The position numbers were made by a program, and so were the translations under genes. A stretch of DNA of 13,946 nucleotides from Chloroflexota bacterium (GTDB lineage Bacteria; Chloroflexota; Chloroflexia; JAMDCE01), in assembly GCA_023489135.1 (NCBI GenBank), contig JAMDCE010000212.1, positions 1 to 13,946 on the forward strand. The letters are read 5' to 3'. Every line of letters starts with the position of its first letter. Position 1 is the stretch's first letter. Positions 7,372 to 13,700 of this stretch are shown here, piece after piece. The notes under the pieces are model-generated. The model was not told the origin of the DNA, made no database searches, and worked only from the letters and a program-made list of their open reading frames with translations.

Positions 7372-7399
7372 CGAGCCTAACCCTTTGAGGGGCGAGCCT
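7372..7399 (+). repeat. direct repeat CGAGCCT, 21-bp spacing, upstream of a promoter
   Basis: CGAGCCT occurs at 7372-7378 and 7393-7399, two helical turns apart, ending six bases before the -35 box at 7406. A short CCCT/AGGG hairpin lies between the copies. This is a candidate regulator site in the divergent control region; no regulator is identified. Confidence 0.35.
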
Positions 7400-7405
7400 G
7401 GCATG

Positions 7406-7434
7406 TTGATTGGTGGCCGAATAGGCTGTATACT
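7406..7434 (+). promoter_or_regulatory. sigma70-type promoter of the molybdopterin-subunit gene
   Basis: TTGATT (7406-7411), a 17-bp spacer and TATACT (7429-7434) are close to consensus. The expected start of transcription is near 7441, about 33 bases before the TTG start codon. It is divergent from the promoter at 7269-7297. Confidence 0.65.
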
Positions 7435-7473
7435 GGGCGCCGGTAACATAACGTCCTCCCGAGGTGGATCGAA

Positions 7474-9801
7474 TTGTCAGAATCAGCTTCGAAGCGAACC
7501 CGTACCGTCGGCAAAGGGCTGCCCAAGAGCGACGCCAGGGTCAAGGCTACCGGGGCCGCCCTGTTTGCCGGCGACGTAAGACTCGGCAAGCGCAACCCAC
7601 TATGCGGGAAGATATTGCGCAGTCTTCACGCCCACGCGTCCATCGTTTCCATCGACACGAGCGAGGCGGCGGCGTTGAAGGGCGTCTACGCCGTGGTCAC
7701 CGGCGAGGCTGTGACTCCTGCGCGCATCGGCCGGTTTCTGCGAGATAGAACGGTGCTGGCGCGGGGCAAAGTGCGGCACATAGGGGAACCGGTCGCCGCC
7801 GTGGCGGCCATCGACGAGGCCACCGCCGAGGAGGCGCTTTCGCTCATTCGAGTGGAGTATCAACCGCTGCCGGCGACCTTCACGCCCGGGGAGTCCATGA
7901 CGCCCGATGCCCCGTTGATTCACGAAGACCTGGCCGGTTACGAGGACGCAGGGCCCAGCAACCGAAACGGCAATCAGCGCAACCTTGTGACGGTCGAAAG
8001 GGGCGACGTCGAAGCGGCCTTCGCCCAGGCGGAAATCGTCCTGGAAGGCACCTTCTCCACTCAGGCCGTTTCCCACGCCTTCATCGAGCCCAAGTCCTGC
8101 CTGGCCGAGGTTGGCAAGGACGGCAAGGTTACCATCTGGCCGGCCAACAAGGGGCCTTTCCGCAGCAGGGCCATGATCAGCGCCGGCCTGGGGCTGCCCC
8201 TCTCCAAGATCAGAATCATCTGCCCGGCCATCGGAGGGGAGTTTGGAGGCAAGGGCGCGCCGACGATAGAGCCGATTTGCGTCCTGCTGGCCATCAAGAC
8301 CGGCCGGCCGGTCAAGATAACATTGAATCGCCACGAGGAACTGGCATCCAGCTTCGTGCGCCATCCCGCCACCATCAGGCTGAAAGTGGCTGCCACGCGC
8401 GACGGGCGATTGCTGGGCCTGGACGGCGAGGTGGTTTACAACTGCGGCGCCTATTGCGACGGCGTCGGCGGAATGGCTCAGCATTGCGCTACCCTGCAGG
8501 GATCGTACAACGTCCCCGCCGTCCGCCTCCGTGGGCAGTCGGTGATCACTAACAGCATACCGGCCGGCCACGTGCGAGGGCCGGGGGTTCCCCAGGTGCT
8601 CTTCGCTATCGAATCACTGATGGACGAGCTGGCGCGGCGGACGGGCCTGGATCCGTTCGAGGTTCGTCGTTTGAACGCACTGAAGGAGGGAGATCCCGCG
8701 CCCGGAGGCAGGAAGGGCTCCATGGCCAGGACTGGTCTGAGCGAAACCATCGAGCAAATTGCGGAGTACGTTGGCCAGAACATGCGTAAGAGCACGGCAA
8801 AGCAGGGCCTCGGCGTGGCTTGTGGCTCGCTGCACACCGCCGTGGGCATCCCTCCCAACGATACCAAGTGCATTCTCAAGCTCAACGACGATGGCAGCGC
8901 CGTCTTGCTGACCGGAATGGCGGACATCGGCTGTGCCCAGCACATGGTGCTTTCGCAGATGGTGGGTGAAGTGCTGGGGCTGGAGGCCCACGAGGTCGGC
9001 GTGGTCGGCGGCGATAGCGAGGTGACCCCCTACGACACGGGGCCGGGCGGCAGCCGGGGCACCACGCGGGTCGGGCACGCGGCGATCTTCGCCGCTCAGG
9101 ACGTACGCCGCCAGTTGCTGGCCCTGGCAGCCTCCAGGCTGGAGGCGAATGCCGACGACCTGGAGATCGAGAATAAGCGGGTCTACGTTAAAGGGTCGCC
9201 CGACCGAGCTCTCAGTTTTGCGGCGCTGGTGCAATCGGCGCTCGCTTCGCCCGCGGGTGTGATCGTGGGAACGGGGGCCGTCGAGCGCGCCGAATGGCAG
9301 TCCGAGCACGCCCGCTATGAGAAGCTCTCCAGCGAAGCCATATTCTGCACCCACGCCGCCCTGGTCGAGGTGGATACCGAGACCGGCAAGGTTTCGGTGC
9401 TTAAATACGCGGTAGCCCAGGACCTGGGATTTGCCTTGAATCCCCTGAGCGCCGAAGGGCAGTTGCACGGGGCGGTCGCTTTTGGCCTGGGCTACGCCCT
9501 GAGTGAGGAGATCATAGTCAAGGAAGGACGAGTGGCCAACCCCCACTTCGTCGATTACCACGTGCCGGCCGCCGACATCTGCCCGGACGTCAAGACCATA
9601 ATCGTCGAGCAACCGACGGCCATAGGCCCCTTCGGAGCCAGAGGACTCGGAGAGGCCCCCGTGGGAGCGGTTGCTCCGGCTATCGCCAACGCCGTGTACG
9701 ATGCGGTGGGAGTCAGAATTCGAGACCTGCCCCTCACGCCCGAGAAGGTCCTGAAGGCGTTGAAGGAAAAAGAGAAGGAAGACAGGGGCCAAATCGCCTA
9801 G
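7474..9801 (+). CDS. xanthine dehydrogenase-family molybdopterin-binding large subunit
   Basis: This 775-residue protein matches the catalytic subunit of the xanthine oxidase family. An N-terminal Ald_Xan_dh a/b domain (about 15-130) has V-R-H-I-G-E-P-V-A at 100-108. The Mo-cofactor domain has IGGEFGGKG (253-261), an HVRGPGVPQ segment (366-374) where xanthine dehydrogenases have the RGFG-x-PQ motif, and the catalytic Glu in GARGLGE (E727). The CoxL signature of aerobic CO dehydrogenase is absent. Relatives hydroxylate aldehydes or N-heterocycles, or reduce hydroxybenzoyl-CoA. They normally need an FeS subunit and often an FAD subunit, but neither is next to it. The start is TTG at 7474, backed by GAGGTGG at 7461-7467 and the promoter at 7406-7434. 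Stop codons overlap with the convergent aldolase-family gene. Confidence 0.92.
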   Translation: MSESASKRTRTVGKGLPKSDARVKATGAALFAGDVRLGKRNPLCGKILRSLHAHASIVSIDTSEAAALKGVYAVVTGEAVTPARIGRFLRDRTVLARGKVRHIGEPVAAVAAIDEATAEEALSLIRVEYQPLPATFTPGESMTPDAPLIHEDLAGYEDAGPSNRNGNQRNLVTVERGDVEAAFAQAEIVLEGTFSTQAVSHAFIEPKSCLAEVGKDGKVTIWPANKGPFRSRAMISAGLGLPLSKIRIICPAIGGEFGGKGAPTIEPICVLLAIKTGRPVKITLNRHEELASSFVRHPATIRLKVAATRDGRLLGLDGEVVYNCGAYCDGVGGMAQHCATLQGSYNVPAVRLRGQSVITNSIPAGHVRGPGVPQVLFAIESLMDELARRTGLDPFEVRRLNALKEGDPAPGGRKGSMARTGLSETIEQIAEYVGQNMRKSTAKQGLGVACGSLHTAVGIPPNDTKCILKLNDDGSAVLLTGMADIGCAQHMVLSQMVGEVLGLEAHEVGVVGGDSEVTPYDTGPGGSRGTTRVGHAAIFAAQDVRRQLLALAASRLEANADDLEIENKRVYVKGSPDRALSFAALVQSALASPAGVIVGTGAVERAEWQSEHARYEKLSSEAIFCTHAALVEVDTETGKVSVLKYAVAQDLGFALNPLSAEGQLHGAVAFGLGYALSEEIIVKEGRVANPHFVDYHVPAADICPDVKTIIVEQPTAIGPFGARGLGEAPVGAVAPAIANAVYDAVGVRIRDLPLTPEKVLKALKEKEKEDRGQIA

Positions 9802-10493
9802 ATCACCCCGGCGTTCCTGGCCCTTGATTCGAAGTAGTCCCAGACCTTCTTGAAGGTCTTCTCTTTCCAGGTGCTCGCTGTTACTCGCCGAATCTCGTCC
9901 TCGTCAAAGGCTATGGGAGTGCCGAGAATGGAGGAAAACAATTGCCGGCGCGCGTTCTCTTCGAGATACACGCACGCGGTAAAGCAGGCCTCGACGCTCT
10001 CTCCGACCACCGTTGCGCCGTGGCCGCGCATCAGCACCACCCGGGCGCTGCCCAGCGCCTTCGCCAGGGCCTGACCCCGCCGGTCGTCGTTCACGTGGTC
10101 GGGATCGTGGTAAACGGGCACGGGCCCGGCGAAGACCGCGCCGTGGGTCGTGACCGGGACCAGCGGCCTGCCCGCGATGGCGAACAGCGTCGCGTAATGG
10201 GGATGAATGTGAGCCACGCTGAGCACGTCGCTTCTGGCTCGGTAAATGCAGGTATGTATTGGCGTTTCCGAGGGAGCTTCGTATTTCCCCTCGACGAGCT
10301 GCCCGGCCAGGTCCACCGTGGCGATGTGGTCTGCCCTCACGTCCGCCCGGCTGACGGCGAAAGGATTGATCAGCACCCTATCCGTCCCCGGTATGCGAGC
10401 GCTTATATGGCCGCTGAAATCGATGAGCTCTTCCATAAGCAGGAGGCGGCAGGCCGTGGCAACCTTTTGTCTTAGATCGTCAATAATGTCCAT
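9798..10493 (-). CDS. class II aldolase/adducin-family protein
   Basis: This 231-residue protein has the fuculose-phosphate aldolase fold. The expected divalent-metal site is present: H95 and H97 in AHIHPHYAT and H158 in MRGHG, with Glu76 in SETPIH at the place of the catalytic acid. The family splits sugar phosphates by retro-aldol cleavage. It also contains decarboxylases of aromatic degradation, such as those acting on 3,4-dihydroxyphthalate or p-cumate intermediates. In this setting a decarboxylase or hydroxy-acid lyase is as likely as a sugar aldolase (inference). The start at 10493 is chosen because GGAGGAGG sits immediately upstream and a TATAAT box (10524-10519) lies inside the longer open frame, which excludes the upstream ATGs. 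The gene is divergent from the MFS gene and convergent with the Mo-subunit gene. Confidence 0.9.
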   Translation of the reverse strand: MDIIDDLRQKVATACRLLLMEELIDFSGHISARIPGTDRVLINPFAVSRADVRADHIATVDLAGQLVEGKYEAPSETPIHTCIYRARSDVLSVAHIHPHYATLFAIAGRPLVPVTTHGAVFAGPVPVYHDPDHVNDDRRGQALAKALGSARVVLMRGHGATVVGESVEACFTACVYLEENARRQLFSSILGTPIAFDEDEIRRVTASTWKEKTFKKVWDYFESRARNAGVI

Positions 10494-10495
10494 TC

Positions 10496-10502
10496 CTCCT
10501 CC
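10496..10502 (-). promoter_or_regulatory. ribosome binding site fixing the aldolase-family start
   Basis: The minus strand reads GGAGGAGGAATG, ending in the ATG at 10493. The spacing is short (about 4 bases from the first GGAGG), but no competing start downstream of the promoter has a better site. Confidence 0.65.
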
Positions 10503-10518
10503 AAGGTCATTTGATGGC

Positions 10519-10547
10519 ATTATAGAGACAGATTCGCTTACAAACAA
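10519..10547 (-). promoter_or_regulatory. sigma70-type promoter of the aldolase-family gene
   Basis: On the minus strand TTGTTT (10547-10542) and a perfect TATAAT (10524-10519) are 17 bp apart. Transcription should start near 10512, about 19 bases before the ATG. Confidence 0.65.
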
Positions 10548-10602
10548 GCCTCCTGCGCAAGTTTGCCCATATCATTGACAACCAAATACTACATTCGCCA
10601 GC

Positions 10603-10630
10603 TTGTGCGCCAATGTCGTTATGTTATAAT
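10603..10630 (+). promoter_or_regulatory. sigma70-type promoter of the MFS gene
   Basis: TTGTGC (10603-10608), a 16-bp spacer and a perfect TATAAT (10625-10630), which is preceded by TGT as an extended -10 element. The start of transcription is expected near 10637, so the GTG or ATG codons before that cannot be used. Confidence 0.65.
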
Positions 10631-10655
10631 GCGGGCGCGCGGCGCTGGATCATAG

Positions 10656-10662
10656 AAGGGAG
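10656..10662 (+). promoter_or_regulatory. ribosome binding site supporting the TTG start of the MFS gene
   Basis: AAGGGAG ends 10 bases before TTG at 10673. The longer frame that begins at 10613 opens before the predicted transcription start. Confidence 0.6.
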
Positions 10663-10672
10663 TAACTTTCCG

Positions 10673-11914
10673 TTGTCCACACCTGCAGCCGTCCAAGAAA
10701 TACCTTCCGCCAAGCGAAGTCCTTACCGAACACTCGGTTTTGTAGCCGCCGCCCACTCTGTCACTCATATGTACAGCGCTCTGATGCCGATCATCTACCC
10801 TCACGTGATGGCCGAGTTCGGGTTCAGCTACGCTCAACTGGGGCTGATGCTGGCCGTTGGCAACAGCGTCAGCAGCCTTCTGCAAGGCATCTACGGATTC
10901 CTGACAAGGGTCGTACCGCGTCGAATGCTGCTCGGGTTCGGCAATGTATTCCTGGCGATAAGCATGTGTCTGACCGCCCTTGCCGGCGGGTTCCCCACTT
11001 TCTTCGCCTTTAATCTGCTGGGGCGAATGAGCCAGAGCCCGCAGCACCCCGTTGGGAACTCCCTAATCTCCGATGGCTTCGGCAAGAAACTGCGCGGCAC
11101 CGCCTTCGCCATCAACTTCGCCGGAGGAAATGCCGGCACGTTGCTTATTCCCTCCCTCGGGACACTCGCGCTCGTCGCCTTCGGCTGGCGCGCCTCAATG
11201 GCTATCTTTGCGGCGATACCATTGCTAGTCGGCACCCTCTGCATCCTCCTTATCCCGGAGCAAAGGAAGCTGCGACCCCTGAATGGGGACAAGAAAGGAG
11301 GGGTGCTCTCGGCGGGCCGGGACTGGCTTTCCCCCCTGAAGAACCGCAACATTGCGCTGATAGTGTTGGCCGGAACCGCGGCAGCGGGTGGTAGAGGGCT
11401 TGGCGTGGTAATGAACTACGTTCCCATCTATTTCCAGCAGAGCCTGCGAGTGGATCCAGCTCAGTACGTCACGCTCTACACCTTGCTCATGGTCGGCAGC
11501 GTGGCCGGCCCGCTCATAGTCGGAAGAATGGCCGACAGCTTCGGCCGTAAGCGCCTGTGCACTATTGTATACCTGCTTTCCCTGGTATCCACTCTCGGGC
11601 TAATGGCCGCGGGGCACAACATCGCAGCGCTTACGGTGGATATCATTCTGATGGGCTTGGTGGTTTATTCTCAGGGTTCCCTGGTCCAAGCACTGCTGGC
11701 CGACGTTAGCGGCAGAGAGATGCTGGACATGGCCTATAGCGTTTTCTTCGCCCTCACCTTCCTGGCCGGGGCGGTCTGGAGCTACGTCATCGGCCTCTGC
11801 ATCGACAATTTCGGTTTCAACAGCGCCTTTGTCATTATGGCGATTTCCTATCTTGCCGGCGCGCTAGCGCTCCTGCCCGTCGGGCGTGCCAGAAACGTAT
11901 CGACCGCCGATTAG
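10673..11914 (+). CDS. MFS transporter, fosmidomycin-resistance-like subgroup
   Basis: This is a 413-residue polytopic membrane protein with about twelve hydrophobic spans. The first repeat contains HSVTHMYSALMPIIYPHVM in the first span, a basic VVPRR loop after span 2, and the segment S-P-Q-H-P-V-G-N-S-L near span 4, which resembles the HP-x-G motif of Fsr-type (FosR) carriers. The second repeat has a good MFS motif A, VGRMADSFGRKRL. The likely role is export or uptake of a small, probably anionic compound; the substrate is unknown. TTG at 10673 is taken as the start because the promoter (10603-10630) lies inside the longer open frame and AAGGGAG at 10656-10662 is well placed. The MBL gene follows after 67 bp with no clear terminator, so the two are probably co-transcribed. 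Confidence 0.85.
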   Translation: MSTPAAVQEIPSAKRSPYRTLGFVAAAHSVTHMYSALMPIIYPHVMAEFGFSYAQLGLMLAVGNSVSSLLQGIYGFLTRVVPRRMLLGFGNVFLAISMCLTALAGGFPTFFAFNLLGRMSQSPQHPVGNSLISDGFGKKLRGTAFAINFAGGNAGTLLIPSLGTLALVAFGWRASMAIFAAIPLLVGTLCILLIPEQRKLRPLNGDKKGGVLSAGRDWLSPLKNRNIALIVLAGTAAAGGRGLGVVMNYVPIYFQQSLRVDPAQYVTLYTLLMVGSVAGPLIVGRMADSFGRKRLCTIVYLLSLVSTLGLMAAGHNIAALTVDIILMGLVVYSQGSLVQALLADVSGREMLDMAYSVFFALTFLAGAVWSYVIGLCIDNFGFNSAFVIMAISYLAGALALLPVGRARNVSTAD

Positions 11915-11981
11915 CGATATCAATTGTCCGCGCCGGATTACCTTGGAGCAGCTAAACCATTAGATAGCGGAGGGTAACGCT

Positions 11982-12818
11982 ATGCAAATCGTCGAGCTTG
12001 CGCAGCAAATCTACGTCATTACCACCGACTCCGGGGACAGCCGGGGCGACAGTAACTTCGGTCTGATCACCTACGGCGAGGGAGCAGTCCTTATCGACAA
12101 CGATGTCCGCCGGTTCGATGAAATGATCGGCTTGATCCGTCAGGTCACCGATAAGCCGGTGCGTCTTCTGATCAATACTCACGATGGCTACGATCATACC
12201 TCTGCCAATACCCTTCTGGCCCGTGAAGGCACGATCATCATCTCGAGTCCGGCCTGCAGAAGCATAATGGCCAGCCAGGGCCGAAAATCGTTTCTGGAGA
12301 AAATGGCGGCCGATCCGGGCCTCCGGGATAAATACGGTCTCGGCGACCTGGCTCTCCCGGATATCACGGTACCCGACAGCCTGACCCTGCACCTGGGCGC
12401 GAGAACCGCTCAGGTGAGCTTCGCCGGCTGGGCCCACACGCCCGGCGATGTCACGATCTACTTCCCGGACGAACAGATTCTTTTCGCCGGAGACATTCTC
12501 TTTAACGAGTGTCATCCCGTCACCACTTATGGCAACACGGCGGAGTGGATTCGAGTTCTGGAGCGAATCGGCACGCTCCCGGTTCGCCTTACCGTGCCGG
12601 GGCACGGGCCGGTGGCGAATGGGAGAGACAACATCGATAGCCTCCGGCAATACTTCCTCACCTTCCGAGCGCGGGTGGCCGACCTGGTGGCTCGGAAGGT
12701 GCCTGTAGACGAGGCGCACGGTGCCCTGGACCTTCGAGAGTACGAGGATTGGGGCAAGAAGAACTGGCTACCGGCCAGCGTGAAGAGGATCTACTCGGAG
12801 TTGCAGGGCCAGCAATAA
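11982..12818 (+). CDS. MBL-fold metallo-hydrolase-like protein with altered metal motif
   Basis: This 278-residue protein has the metallo-beta-lactamase fold: an N-terminal beta region with V-L-I-D-N-D (36-41), the NTHDGYDHTSAN motif (65-76), GWAHTPGD (149-156; H152), LFAGDILFNE (D171) and the final PGHGPV (H208). The canonical H-x-H-x-D-H reads H67-D-G69-Y-D71-H72, so the second histidine is glycine, while the other ligands remain. The protein could bind one metal only, use another ligand, or act on an unusual substrate. The closest general class is the glyoxalase II/Sox-type single-domain hydrolases, which often act on thioesters or lactones. GGAGGG at 11969-11974 precedes the ATG. It lies 67 bp downstream of the MFS gene. 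Its substrate is unknown. Confidence 0.88.
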   Translation: MQIVELAQQIYVITTDSGDSRGDSNFGLITYGEGAVLIDNDVRRFDEMIGLIRQVTDKPVRLLINTHDGYDHTSANTLLAREGTIIISSPACRSIMASQGRKSFLEKMAADPGLRDKYGLGDLALPDITVPDSLTLHLGARTAQVSFAGWAHTPGDVTIYFPDEQILFAGDILFNECHPVTTYGNTAEWIRVLERIGTLPVRLTVPGHGPVANGRDNIDSLRQYFLTFRARVADLVARKVPVDEAHGALDLREYEDWGKKNWLPASVKRIYSELQGQQ

Positions 12819-12820
12819 TG

Positions 12821-12837
12821 TGGGCCTATTGTTGCCC
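12821..12837 (+). terminator. weak hairpin after the MBL gene
   Basis: TGGGC (12821-12825) and GCCCA (12833-12837, with the last base at 12838 depending on pairing) form a 5-bp stem around CTATTGTT-like bases directly after the TAA stop. No T-tract follows, so it is at best a poor terminator. Confidence 0.25.
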
Positions 12838-12858
12838 AGTGGTTGCCCTTTGTTGTCC
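12831..12858 (+). promoter_or_regulatory. three helically phased GTTGCCC repeats upstream of a promoter
   Basis: GTTGCCC at 12831-12837 and 12842-12848 and GTTGTCC at 12852-12858 are spaced 11 and 10 bp apart, so they face the same side of the helix. The array ends 17 bp before the TTGACA box. This is the layout of an activator binding array; no protein is assigned. Confidence 0.45.
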
Positions 12859-12875
12859 GAATCCCTTCGCGGTTC

Positions 12876-12904
12876 TTGACACACCTGTATGCCTTCTATA
12901 GGAT
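12876..12904 (+). promoter_or_regulatory. near-consensus sigma70 promoter of the OCD-like/ubiD unit
   Basis: There is a perfect TTGACA (12876-12881), a 17-bp spacer and TAGGAT (12899-12904). Transcription should start near 12911, giving a leader of about 24 bases with AAAGGGG (12924-12930) before the ATG at 12935. It probably also serves the following UbiD gene. Confidence 0.7.
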
Positions 12905-12934
12905 GAATGGGGTTTCTCTGTAGAAAGGGGTATC

Positions 12935-13684
12935 ATGGATCAGCTGGAGCCGCTGGCCCTGGTGCAGGATGGTTACCTTCAGCGCACCCGGGTCGGTGCG
13001 ACCAGCGGCCTGGCGGCCAAGTGCTTCACGCCGGAGGGCGTGACCGAAGCCGGGATGATCGGCACCGGTTGGCAAGCGGGAGCCCAGGCGCTGGCCTTGA
13101 AAGAGGCCCTGCCGGGCCTCAAGAGAATCTCGGTCTACGGCCGCAATAAAGAGCGCCGTGCGGAGTTCTGCCGGACGTACTCGGAGCAGGCCTCCATCGA
13201 TCTAGCTCCGGCAGATAGCGCAAACGAAGCCATTGCTGACAAACACCTGTGGGTGCTGGCAACCAACGCCCTGGAACCTGTGGTGGACGGCGATTGGCTG
13301 ACGCCCGATACTCACGCTAACTCGATTCAGGGACGGGAAATCGACCGCAAAACTCTGGAGCGAGCGGATCGCGTCCTGGTCCGGATGCCCATCAAACCGT
13401 CGCACTGGGCGCCAGCCGGCTTCGAGCCGCTGGAAGTGCGCAAGCTCAGGGAAAAAGACACCGACATAAGCGCCAAAATGATGACTCTGGGATCGGTTAT
13501 AGCCAATGGATTCCAGAGAGAGCCGGGCTGGATCACCGTTTTTGGCGGCGGAGGCACCGGCGGGAGCGCCGGCCTGGGCGTACAATTCGCCGCCGTGGCC
13601 AACCTCGTCTACCAACGAGCCAAAGAGGTCGGTCTGGGACACGAGATCGACGGCAAATGGTTTAGGCAACCGTATAGGCCGTAG
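12935..13684 (+). CDS. short ornithine cyclodeaminase/mu-crystallin-family protein
   Basis: This 249-residue protein resembles the OCD/mu-crystallin family of NAD(P)-dependent enzymes (ornithine cyclodeaminase, alanine dehydrogenase, ketimine reductases). The Rossmann motif is GMIGTGWQAG (40-49). LVQDGYLQRTRVGATSGLAAK (9-29) matches the mDG-x-LT-x-RTAA-x-S segment that normally sits around residue 100. LATNALEPVVDGDWL and the C-terminal ITVFGGGGTGGSAGLGVQFAAVANLVY match the later family blocks. Members are usually 310-350 residues, so about 70-80 residues of the N-terminal dimerisation/substrate domain are missing. The frame is closed upstream by TAG at 12899-12901, inside the promoter, and the gene has its own ribosome site, so this is either a decayed enzyme or a real short form. 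UbiD follows after 16 bp. Confidence 0.78.
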   Translation: MDQLEPLALVQDGYLQRTRVGATSGLAAKCFTPEGVTEAGMIGTGWQAGAQALALKEALPGLKRISVYGRNKERRAEFCRTYSEQASIDLAPADSANEAIADKHLWVLATNALEPVVDGDWLTPDTHANSIQGREIDRKTLERADRVLVRMPIKPSHWAPAGFEPLEVRKLREKDTDISAKMMTLGSVIANGFQREPGWITVFGGGGTGGSAGLGVQFAAVANLVYQRAKEVGLGHEIDGKWFRQPYRP

Positions 13685-13700
13685 ATAGAAAGGACTCACC

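Noticed and set aside
8614..9792. 392-codon minus-strand frame inside the Mo-subunit gene
   Set aside because: It is a shadow frame with no recognisable domain or ribosome site.
7474..9801. Assignment as aerobic CO dehydrogenase CoxL
   Set aside because: The CoxL active-site signature is absent at the loop where HVRGPGVPQ is found, and coxM/coxS are missing.
10575..10603. Perfect TTGACA at 10575-10580 as a -35 box
   Set aside because: No acceptable -10 hexamer is found 16-18 bp downstream; the TTGTGC/TATAAT pair nearby is better.
10613..10672. 20-codon N-terminal extension of the MFS protein
   Set aside because: It contains the TATAAT box of the gene's own promoter, and the region is hydrophilic with no MFS similarity. 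The TTG at 10673 with its ribosome site is preferred.
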